Positions 1 to 5,081 of a stretch of 6,231 bases of DNA are shown here, piece after piece. The number at the start of each line of letters is the position of its first letter. Positions within the stretch are counted from its first letter, which is position 1. The stretch is from Deltaproteobacteria bacterium. Lineage in GTDB: Bacteria > Desulfobacterota > JAENJC01. The translations under genes and the position numbers were made by a program. Under the pieces are notes generated by a model, which did not search any database, had not been told where the DNA came from, and saw only the letters and a program-made list of their open reading frames with translations. The stretch spans positions 1-6,231 of the forward strand of contig JACQYJ010000128.1 of the NCBI GenBank assembly GCA_016208525.1, given 5' to 3'.

Positions 1-753
1 TTTGAGCTTCTCCGCCAGCGCCGGGTCGAAGTCCTTTCTTGCGGCGATGGTGCGGTCCGGGAATTTGGCGGCGGAGAGATGCAGGACGCGCAGCTCGCGC
101 GCTATCCTGGGATCTTTTTTCGCCAGCCCGTAATAGACGTCGTCCTTGGCCGCTCCGCCGTCGGCCTTTCTGTTCAGCGCCATCAGCACCGCCGCGTCGT
201 GCTTGCCGGCGAAGATTGCTTCTTTGAAGAACCGGTCGGCGTCGTATCCTTTTTCCTTGAGCAGCGCCCGCGGGTAAACATAGCCGGCGGAGGTGTCCCG
301 GTCCACGTAAGCGAAGACTTTGCCCTTGATCCCGTAGATGTCTTTTATGCCGCTATCCTTGCGCGCGAAGACCAGGCCTTCGTAGGTGGAATCGCCGCCG
401 ATCTCCGGCCGGGCCAGGGGCAGCGCGCCGATCTCCCTGATCGCGCGGTAACAGAGGAGGCTGCCGAAAATGCCCGCGTCGAGCTCGCCGTCTCGCATCT
501 TCTCCAGCGCCGTGATGTAGTCTTTCTGCGGCATGAGCTGGCCGTTGATCTTCAATCCCTTGTTCAGATAATCCACGACAGGTTGATATTGCCGGATGGT
601 CTCGGTCACGGTGAGCGCGGGGACGATGCCGATACGGAGTGAAGCGCCATGCGCCGGGGGAACGGCGCCTGGCGGCTCCTCTTTCTTGTCGCATGCGCCG
701 AGCAGCAACAGTCCGCATAGGGCCAGGGACAGGCATGTTTTGTATGGCGTCAT
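1..753 (-). CDS. PhnD-like phosphate/phosphonate-family ABC transporter substrate-binding lipoprotein, 3' end outside window
   Basis: Reading the minus strand from the ATG at 753-751 gives 251 uninterrupted codons that run off the window edge. The protein begins with a lipoprotein signal: Lys5, a hydrophobic stretch and the lipobox LGAC with the acylated Cys21. Asp22 follows, which in enterobacteria favours inner-membrane retention. The mature part matches the PhnD-like family (PF12974 type): RIGIVP at 40-45, YQPVVDYL near 57-63, LDAGIFGS at 91-98, STYEGLVFARKDSGI at 122-136, TSAGYVYP near 154-161 and AGKHDAAV near 182-189. Family members are about 290-310 residues, so the last 40-60 are probably missing. 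A strong ribosome site (AAAGGAGG, complement of 761-768) lies 7 nt before the start. The ligand is unknown; relatives bind phosphonate, phosphite, phosphate or undefined ligands. The gene is divergent from hpf, and its G+C-rich codon use is unlike the other genes here, which suggests transfer or an assembly join. Confidence 0.88.
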   Translation of the reverse strand, partial: MTPYKTCLSLALCGLLLLGACDKKEEPPGAVPPAHGASLRIGIVPALTVTETIRQYQPVVDYLNKGLKINGQLMPQKDYITALEKMRDGELDAGIFGSLLCYRAIREIGALPLARPEIGGDSTYEGLVFARKDSGIKDIYGIKGKVFAYVDRDTSAGYVYPRALLKEKGYDADRFFKEAIFAGKHDAAVLMALNRKADGGAAKDDVYYGLAKKDPRIARELRVLHLSAAKFPDRTIAARKDFDPALAEKLK

Positions 754-780
754 GAATAATCCTCCTTTATCGATCCTCCA

Positions 781-809
781 CGGTTCATCCCCACGCCTGT
801 GGGGAACAT
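781..809 (-). repeat. Solitary type I-E-like CRISPR repeat
   Basis: The 29 bases starting CGGTTCATCCCCACGCC and ending TGTGGGGAACAT have the form of the E. coli-type (I-E) CRISPR repeat. A 7-bp stem (788-794 TCCCCAC with 799-805 GTGGGGA) encloses a GCCT loop. By analogy with E. coli, the crRNA strand would be the minus strand, with ATGAACCG as the 5' handle. Only one copy is present: nothing similar occurs about 61 bases to either side, where neighbouring repeats would fall. The last base is T where the form I remember has C, as can happen in a terminal repeat. No cas gene is in the window. It sits 12 bases upstream of the ribosome site of the minus-strand lipoprotein gene. Confidence 0.7.
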
Positions 810-961
810 GTTTTCCTTTTGTACTAAAGGGTTTCCTCCGTGTGCTCTGTGGGTCGATTGCAGGATTCAGGTTTTACGACTTCATCAAATTTTATTCTGG
901 ATATACGGAGAGTATCAAAATATTCAATTTATTACAACTAAATCCAATGGCTTTTAAACAC

Positions 962-990
962 TTGACAGGGTGTAAGTTGAAGATTAAACT
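962..990 (+). promoter_or_regulatory. Probable sigma-70 promoter of hpf
   Basis: A perfect -35 box TTGACA (962-967) is followed after 17 bases by TAAACT (985-990), which matches four of six bases of the -10 consensus. Transcription would start near 997, leaving a leader of about 28 nt that contains the hpf ribosome site AAGGAGG (1011-1017). The spacing and position before the first plus-strand gene make this the likely main promoter of the cluster. Confidence 0.6.
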
Positions 991-1024
991 GTAAACATTT
1001 CATAATTCTTAAGGAGGTACAGGG

Positions 1025-1567
1025 ATGGATATTACAGTAACATTCAGGCATATGGAGCGTTCGGATGCCTTAGAGGCTTACGCAAAGGATAAGGTTGGCA
1101 GGTTAAGCAAATATCTGGACAGGATACTGGATGCCCATGTAATCCTTTCGGTGGAGAAAAACAGGCACACAGCTGAAGTGACCATGAATGCCAGCGGGGT
1201 TACCATAAACGGCCAGGAGACAAGGGAGGATATGTATTCTGCCATAGACCTGGTTGTGGAAAAGATGGAGAGGCAGGTAAAGAAGTATAAGGACAAGATC
1301 CTCGGGAAGAGGCCCCTTCATACGATCCCTGCCAAGGCAGCAACGGCAAGCATAATTTCCTCAGAGAGTATTGAGGAGGCGAGGGAGCCCCAGATAATAA
1401 AGGTTGAGGACTATAGGGTAAAACCTATGACCCTGGAGGAGGCCGCAATGCAAATTGACCTTCTCCACAACAACTTCCTTGTCTTCACTAATGCTGGCAC
1501 CGAAAAGGTTAACGTCATATATAAAAGAAAAGACGGGAACTACGGACTTATCGAACCTGTTGTCTGA
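1025..1567 (+). CDS. hpf: Long-form ribosome hibernation promoting factor HPF
   Basis: The 180-residue protein has the two-domain layout of long HPF. An N-terminal S30AE/YfiA-like domain (about 1-100, beginning MDITVTFRHMERSDAL) binds the decoding centre of the 30S subunit. After a linker (about 100-125) comes the C-terminal dimerisation domain (about 128-178), with TLEEAAMQIDLLHNNFLVF near 136-154 and VNVIYKRKDGNYGLIEP at 162-178. In the family this C-terminal domain pairs two ribosomes into inactive 100S dimers during slow growth. The start is set by AAGGAGG 7 nt upstream. In many Gram-negative bacteria hpf lies between rpoN and PTS regulatory genes; here the PTS side is conserved but rpoN is not upstream. 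The 206-bp gap to hprK holds a palindromic repeat, so co-transcription with hprK is likely but not certain. Confidence 0.95.
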   Translation: MDITVTFRHMERSDALEAYAKDKVGRLSKYLDRILDAHVILSVEKNRHTAEVTMNASGVTINGQETREDMYSAIDLVVEKMERQVKKYKDKILGKRPLHTIPAKAATASIISSESIEEAREPQIIKVEDYRVKPMTLEEAAMQIDLLHNNFLVFTNAGTEKVNVIYKRKDGNYGLIEPVV

Positions 1568-1602
1568 TCTTAGGGAATCAAAGGCTGTTAAACTAATGGT
1601 CG

Positions 1603-1718
1603 CGTAAAAAGTCAGGAAAAGGCTGGTTTTCACGGAAAGCCGCGAAGCACGCCAAGAAAAAAGACTTAAAATCAACATGCTTTCTTTGCGACTTTGCGTG
1701 AGATAATTGGTTTTTACG
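1603..1718. repeat. Imperfect palindromic dispersed-repeat element between hpf and hprK
   Basis: The outer ends CGTAAAAA (1603-1610) and TTTTTACG (1711-1718) are perfect 8-bp inverted repeats. Inside them, 1630-1647 (TCACGGAAAGCCGCGAAG) pairs with 1684-1701 at 15 of 18 positions. The inner sequence resembles the 'cacgaaaagcacgcaaaga' repeats that I associate with genomes of environmental anaerobes; this is recalled, not searched. It has no coding capacity and no T-run after the stem, so it is more likely a small non-autonomous repeat than a terminator. It fills most of the gap between hpf and hprK. Confidence 0.6.
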
Positions 1719-1773
1719 AATTCATAAATATCTGATACTTTAAAGGAAGGGGACGAGAAGTTCTAACCGCCAG

Positions 1774-2715
1774 ATGAAAGCCGTAAAGGTAGCAGATATC
1801 CTGAAGGATGGCGAATACCAACTGGGCCTCAGGCTTGTTGGAGGAAAAAGCGGACTTTCAAAAGAAATTGCCGTTCCGAGGATACAGAAGCCCGGATTGG
1901 CCCTGGCCGGCTATTTAGAGCAAATCCATCCCGACAGAGTCCAGGTCCTGGGATCTGTCGAATTGTCTTACCTCTCAACCCTGTCGGAAAAACAAAGAGA
2001 AGCGGCGATAAAGAAGCTGTGCAGCCGGGATATCGCCTGCTTTGTTATCACAAGGGGCCTGCCAGTTCCAAGAACCCTGATCCAGGAGGCAAATAAAAGG
2101 GGAATAGCTGTTTTAAGGACGGATCTGTTGAGTTCCGTCCTTATAAACAGAGTAACCAAATTTCTGGAAGAAAGACTCGCTGAAACGGTTGCCGTGCATG
2201 GCGTCCTTGTTGATGTCCTGGAGGTTGGAATACTCCTCCTTGGGAAGAGCGGGATTGGAAAAAGCGAGTGCGCCCTTGACCTTGTGCTGAGAGGACAAAG
2301 GCTGGTGGCTGATGACATGGTAGAGATAAAAAAATCCCTTCCCTCTTCTCTCATAGGGAAGGGAACAGATCTGATAAAATACCACATGGAGATAAGAGGA
2401 CTCGGCATCATCAATGTGAAGGACCTCTTCGGCATAACGGCAGTGCGGGACGAAAAGGAGATAGAGGTCGTTGTAGAACTGATGGAGTGGTCCGGGGAAG
2501 AACATGAAAGGTTGGGGCTTGATGAAAAGAAGTACTCTATCCTTGGGGTTGACCTTCCTCATCTGCGGGCGCCGGTGAGGCCGGGCAGAAATATGGCAAC
2601 TATAATTGAGGTGGCTGCCAGGAACCATCTCCTTAAAAAGACGGGAAGGCACTCTGCCAGAGAGCTTCAGGATGCACTCATGCAGAGGATCCAGAGAAAG
2701 GTGAATAAAGGATGA
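1774..2715 (+). CDS. hprK: HPr kinase/phosphorylase
   Basis: This bifunctional cytoplasmic enzyme phosphorylates HPr on Ser46 with ATP or pyrophosphate and removes the phosphate by phosphorolysis. The length (313 residues) is normal for the family. An N-terminal domain (about 1-130) precedes the catalytic domain. That domain has His142 in VHGVLVDV, the Walker A loop GKSGIGKSE at 157-165, the acidic pair Asp180-Asp181 in VADDMVEI, the family signature EIRGLGIINV at 206-215, and PVRPGRN at 267-273. All catalytic residues I can place are present, so it should be active. Its substrate, an HPr with Ser46, is encoded at 5955-6221. The ATG at 1774 is the only usual start before the in-frame stop at 1741-1743. 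Its ribosome site is weak: GAGAAG ends 13 nt upstream and GAAGGGG lies further away. The stop codon lies inside the heptamer repeat that leads into rapZ. Confidence 0.96.
   Translation: MKAVKVADILKDGEYQLGLRLVGGKSGLSKEIAVPRIQKPGLALAGYLEQIHPDRVQVLGSVELSYLSTLSEKQREAAIKKLCSRDIACFVITRGLPVPRTLIQEANKRGIAVLRTDLLSSVLINRVTKFLEERLAETVAVHGVLVDVLEVGILLLGKSGIGKSECALDLVLRGQRLVADDMVEIKKSLPSSLIGKGTDLIKYHMEIRGLGIINVKDLFGITAVRDEKEIEVVVELMEWSGEEHERLGLDEKKYSILGVDLPHLRAPVRPGRNMATIIEVAARNHLLKKTGRHSARELQDALMQRIQRKVNKG
2328..2363 (-). terminator. Terminator-shaped hairpin on the antisense strand inside hprK
   Basis: CCCTTCCCT (2336-2344) and AGGGAAGGG (2355-2363) form a perfect 9-bp stem with a 10-nt loop. On the minus strand the stem is followed by one A and then seven T (complement of 2328-2334), the form of an intrinsic terminator. 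It lies within hprK codons 186-197. There is no minus-strand gene for it to end, so it may be chance or may stop antisense transcription. Confidence 0.35.
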
Positions 2716-2776
2716 GGGATGAGGGATGAAGGATGAAAAAAACTATATCTCAGCCCTCAGCCTTCAGCCCTCAGCC
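2711..2776. repeat. Heptamer tandem repeats in inverted arrangement across the hprK/rapZ boundary
   Basis: Four 7-bp units lie in tandem at 2711-2738 (GATGAGG, GATGAGG, GATGAAG, GATGAAA). A 10-base spacer follows, and then four units at 2749-2776 (CTCAGCC, CTCAGCC, TTCAGCC, CTCAGCC). The second set is close to the reverse complement of the first (GGCTGAG against GGATGAG), so the element can fold into an imperfect hairpin. It contains the hprK stop codon, the ribosome site and ATG of rapZ, and the first 17 codons of rapZ. Confidence 0.8.
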
Positions 2777-3373
2777 TTGTCATCATTAAAGATTGTTGTG
2801 ATAAGCGGGCTTTCAGGTTCGGGCAAGAGTACGGCAGTCAAGGCATTGGAGGACCTGGGGTATTTCTGCGTGGACAACCTCCCGGTAACCTTGCTGCCGA
2901 AGTTTCTTGAGGTATGCCAACTGTCTTCAGGAGGGATAAACAGGCATCAGTTAAGGGAGCTTGTATTCCAGAGCTATGGCGATAAGTCAAGGGAGGGAGG
3001 GCTGGCAGTAAACCTGCTTTCTTTTGGTTTCAGCCACGGCCTTCCATTTAACGCAGATATTGTCATGGATGTCAGATTCCTTAAAAACCCGTATTTTGTC
3101 GCCGAGATGAAGGGGCTCACTGGTGAAGACCCAAAGGTTACAGGATATATTATGGATTCTGAGGAGTCCTCCCTGTTTATGTCCAAGTTTCTAAACCTGA
3201 TTAAGTTTCTTGTTCCCCTCTATGAAAAGGAAGGAAAGGCTTACCTGACAATTGCTATCGGGTGCACCGGAGGAAGGCACAGGTCGGTTGCAATAGCCAA
3301 TGAAACCGGAAAGGCCCTGGAGAGCGGCAAGCACAAGGTAACGGTGTCGCACAGGGATATTGCAAAGGCTTAA
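2726..3373 (+). CDS. rapZ: RapZ/YvcJ-family P-loop nucleotide-binding protein, internally shortened
   Basis: Full-length RapZ has about 285 residues. In E. coli it binds glucosamine-6-phosphate and guides RNase E to the sRNA GlmZ; elsewhere its role is less defined. Here the core has only about 195 residues. The N-terminal part keeps Walker A (GLSGSGKST, 28-36) and FCVDNLPVTLLPKFLE (47-62). The sequence then jumps at about residues 70-72 to NRHQLRELV, which in relatives lies beyond residue 135. The intervening 85-90 residues are absent, including the Walker B region and RR(F/Y)S(E/D)TRR. The C-terminal domain looks complete: SFGFSHGLP (99-107), DVRFLKNPY (115-123), GCTGGRHRSV (179-188) and VTVSHRD (205-211). 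Residues 1-20 come from the heptamer repeat and are not family sequence; conserved homology starts at LKIVVISG. The ATG at 2726 uses GAGG of the repeat (2714-2717) as ribosome site; TTG 2777 is an alternative. The gap after hprK is 10 nt. Confidence 0.85.
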   Translation: MKDEKNYISALSLQPSALSSLKIVVISGLSGSGKSTAVKALEDLGYFCVDNLPVTLLPKFLEVCQLSSGGINRHQLRELVFQSYGDKSREGGLAVNLLSFGFSHGLPFNADIVMDVRFLKNPYFVAEMKGLTGEDPKVTGYIMDSEESSLFMSKFLNLIKFLVPLYEKEGKAYLTIAIGCTGGRHRSVAIANETGKALESGKHKVTVSHRDIAKA

Positions 3374-3376
3374 ATG

Positions 3377-3433
3377 CCGTGAACCGTAAATAAAACAGTT
3401 TACAGTTTACGACTTACGATTCACGACTCACGG
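3377..3433. repeat. Heptamer-built palindromic repeat between rapZ and the EIIA gene
   Basis: Two units CCGTGAA and CCGTAAA (3377-3390) are followed by five tandem 7-bp units of the opposite sense at 3399-3433: TTTACAG, TTTACGA, CTTACGA, TTCACGA and CTCACGG. The outer 15 bases (3377-3391 and 3419-3433) pair at 12 positions. It fills most of the 75-bp gap and ends 6 nt before the EIIA ribosome site GGAGG (3440-3444). The sequence differs from the element at 2711-2776 but the construction is the same. Confidence 0.75.
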
Positions 3434-3448
3434 TCTTTTGGAGGTAAG

Positions 3449-3862
3449 ATGATAGGCATTGTGATAATAACTCACGGGAGACTGGCAGAGGAGTTTGTGA
3501 AGGTCGCTTTCGATATAGTGGGGCAGGCCAAAGGGGTTATACCTGTATGTATAGAGAGAAGCGACGCAGTAGAGGAGGTCAGGAAGGAGATAGAAAAGGC
3601 GATGAAGGATGCAGACGAAGGGGATGGAGTTATTCTTTTTACAGATATGTTTGGCGGCACTCCGTCTAATTTAGGGCTCTCGTTTCTGGATGAGGATCGG
3701 GCAGAGGTGATCGGGGGTGTGAACCTCCCGATGGTAATAAAGGCATCCATGTCGAGGGAGGGTAAGACTCTTAAAGAGTTGGCGTCATTTATAAAAGAAT
3801 ATGGCCAAAATAGTATTTCTCTGGCCAGTGAGATACTTACAATGAAGTCTGCAAAGAGGTAG
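3449..3862 (+). CDS. Mannose-family PTS component EIIA
   Basis: This is the cytoplasmic phosphocarrier that takes phosphate from HPr-His15 and passes it to EIIB. The 137-residue protein is a free-standing EIIA(Man) domain, not fused to EIIB as in E. coli ManX. His9 in IITHGRLAEE (6-15) is the phosphorylation site. TDMFGGTPSN (65-74), with Asp66 near the active site, and GGVNLPM (89-95) are hallmark motifs. GGAGG lies 4 nt before the ATG. The stop is one base before the EIIB start, so the two genes are tightly coupled. In some bacteria with this gene order only EIIA is kept and acts as a regulator; here EIIB, EIIC and EIID follow, so a transport role is likely. Confidence 0.94.
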   Translation: MIGIVIITHGRLAEEFVKVAFDIVGQAKGVIPVCIERSDAVEEVRKEIEKAMKDADEGDGVILFTDMFGGTPSNLGLSFLDEDRAEVIGGVNLPMVIKASMSREGKTLKELASFIKEYGQNSISLASEILTMKSAKR

Positions 3863-3863
3863 C

Positions 3864-4343
3864 ATGTCAATAGCGCTTGCGCGGATAGATAACCGTTTTG
3901 TACATGGGCAGATACTGGAGGGATGGATCCCTTATACAAAGGCGACCTGTATAATTGTAGCGAGTGACGCCGCCGCCAGGAACCCTGTTCAAAAGATGGC
4001 CATGGAGACCTGTGTAACATGCGGGCTGAGCATTCAGACGCTTGAGGTCGCGGATGCGGTTAAGCGGCTATTGGAAGGGGAGTTGGACAAATCGAGAGTT
4101 GTCCTTCTGTTCGGCACGACTGAGGATGCCCTTAATGCAGTAAAGCTCGGGCTTGAACTGGAAGAGCTTAATGTTGGGAATATTCACTTCTGCCCGGGCA
4201 AGTTACAGATATCGCCGTCTGTCTCTGTAGATACGGAGGACCTGGAGAACCTGAAGGCCCTTACTGATAAAGGGATTAAAGTAGTGATAAGATGCGTGCC
4301 TTCAGACCCGCCCCGTGATATATGGGAAGTTGTTAAAAGATAA
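3864..4343 (+). CDS. Mannose/fructose/sorbose-family PTS component EIIB
   Basis: The 159-residue length and the N-terminal motif ARIDNRFVHGQI (6-17) identify EIIB of the mannose/sorbose family. His14 accepts phosphate from EIIA His9 and donates it to the sugar held by EIIC/EIID. The later family motif NVGNIHFCPGKLQISPSV (103-120) is also clear. AAAGAGG at 3853-3859, inside the end of the EIIA gene, serves as ribosome site, so translation is probably coupled. A CxxC pair (Cys50, Cys53) is visible; I know no family function for it. The 18-nt gap to EIIC carries its own ribosome site. Confidence 0.94.
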   Translation: MSIALARIDNRFVHGQILEGWIPYTKATCIIVASDAAARNPVQKMAMETCVTCGLSIQTLEVADAVKRLLEGELDKSRVVLLFGTTEDALNAVKLGLELEELNVGNIHFCPGKLQISPSVSVDTEDLENLKALTDKGIKVVIRCVPSDPPRDIWEVVKR

Positions 4344-4361
4344 TGGCGTAAAAGGTGGATT

Positions 4362-5081
4362 ATGTGGGACGTGATGTTTGTCTCTTTTGTGGGAGCTTTG
4401 ATATCTCTCGATAGAACGGCCTTCCTTCAGATGATGGCGTCCCAGCCTATTGTCGCCGGGCCTGTTGTGGGATATGTTCTGGGGGACCCTGTTACAGGGC
4501 TTATGATAGGATCTGTCCTGGAACTGTTCTGGATAGGCGCAATGCCGGTAGGAGGTTCTGTCCCGCCGAATGAGACTGCTGCTGCCGTTATTGCTACATC
4601 TGTGTGCATAATTACATGCAGGGATATAGGTGCGACTTCGGTCTTGCCCTTTCCTGTAATGATCTTTTCCATCTTAGTCTCTATACCTCTGTCAATTGCA
4701 GGACAGCGGGTAGATATATTCGTCAGGAATTATAACCGTAAATTCGCTCTGAACGCCGATAAATTGGCAGGAGCCGGCAGATTTGCACATATAGACAGAG
4801 AGAATCTAAAGGGACTTTTTTCTTTTTTTATGGCATCATTTTTCTCCTTGCTGGCGCTGATCAGTCTTGGTCTTACTGTTATAAAGACCTTATATCCTTT
4901 GCTCTCCGGCTCTGTACGCCTTGTAAACGGATTTTACCTGTCTTTCTATCTTTTTATTTCTCTGGGGATAGCGGTTCTTATGAGGACAGGGAAAGGAAAG
5001 GGCATGGCGCCGATCTTTTTTGCCGGGTTTCTGATAGGCATGATCCTGATGTCCATTAAGGGGTTCGGATGGGGTATATAA
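4362..5081 (+). CDS. Mannose-family PTS permease component EIIC
   Basis: This 239-residue inner-membrane protein belongs to the EII-Sor family and forms the sugar channel with EIID. Family hallmarks are SLDRTAF (15-21), QPIVAGPVVGYVLGDP (28-43) and LELFWIGAMPVGGSVPPNET (53-72), a segment that lines the substrate site in this family. Hydrophobic stretches cover about 1-15, 30-60, 75-113, 150-180, 190-207 and 216-232. It is somewhat shorter than the 260-270 residues usual for ManY-type proteins, without an obvious break in a motif. AAAGG at 4351-4355 is the ribosome site. The last 13 bases overlap the EIID gene in another frame. The sugar specificity is not readable from these motifs. Confidence 0.92.
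   Translation: MWDVMFVSFVGALISLDRTAFLQMMASQPIVAGPVVGYVLGDPVTGLMIGSVLELFWIGAMPVGGSVPPNETAAAVIATSVCIITCRDIGATSVLPFPVMIFSILVSIPLSIAGQRVDIFVRNYNRKFALNADKLAGAGRFAHIDRENLKGLFSFFMASFFSLLALISLGLTVIKTLYPLLSGSVRLVNGFYLSFYLFISLGIAVLMRTGKGKGMAPIFFAGFLIGMILMSIKGFGWGI

Larger units (their letters stand above)
754..1024. other. Divergent intergenic region with repeat fragments and the hpf promoter
   Basis: These 271 bases separate the PhnD-like gene from hpf. From left to right they hold the minus-strand ribosome site (761-768), a lone CRISPR-type repeat (781-809), a stretch at about 828-852 (CCTCCGTGTGCTCTGTGGG) that resembles a common dispersed repeat of environmental anaerobes, a TTTTACGACTTCATC motif (872-886) close to one at 1712-1726, an A+T-rich stretch and a sigma-70-like promoter. 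No credible coding sequence is visible. A plus-strand reading frame at 596-994 has low-complexity content and is mostly antisense to the PhnD-like gene. Confidence 0.6.

Noticed and set aside
79..642. Long plus-strand reading frame of 187 codons
   Set aside because: It is antisense to the PhnD-like lipoprotein gene, which has a signal peptide, family motifs and a strong ribosome site; high G+C makes long shadow frames common.
749..870. A CRISPR array
   Set aside because: Only one repeat is present; the sequences one repeat-spacer unit away on both sides do not match it.
948..970. Sigma-54 promoter before hpf (TGGC ... TTGA)
   Set aside because: The TGG to TTG distance is too long for the -24/-12 arrangement and the GC of the -12 element is missing.
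596..994. Plus-strand reading frame of 132 codons across the intergenic region
   Set aside because: It crosses the start of the minus-strand gene, the CRISPR-like repeat and repeat fragments, and shows no family pattern.
1713..1741. Sigma-70 promoter before hprK (TTTACG, 17 bases, TACTTT)
   Set aside because: Only four and three of six consensus bases match, and the -35 part lies in the end of a dispersed repeat.
2930..2941. Frameshift in rapZ at the point where the middle segment is missing
   Set aside because: The frame is continuous and conserved motifs on both sides are read in the same frame, so this is a clean in-frame loss.
3472..4020. Minus-strand reading frame of 182 codons
   Set aside because: It is fully antisense to the EIIA and EIIB genes, whose active-site motifs are clear.
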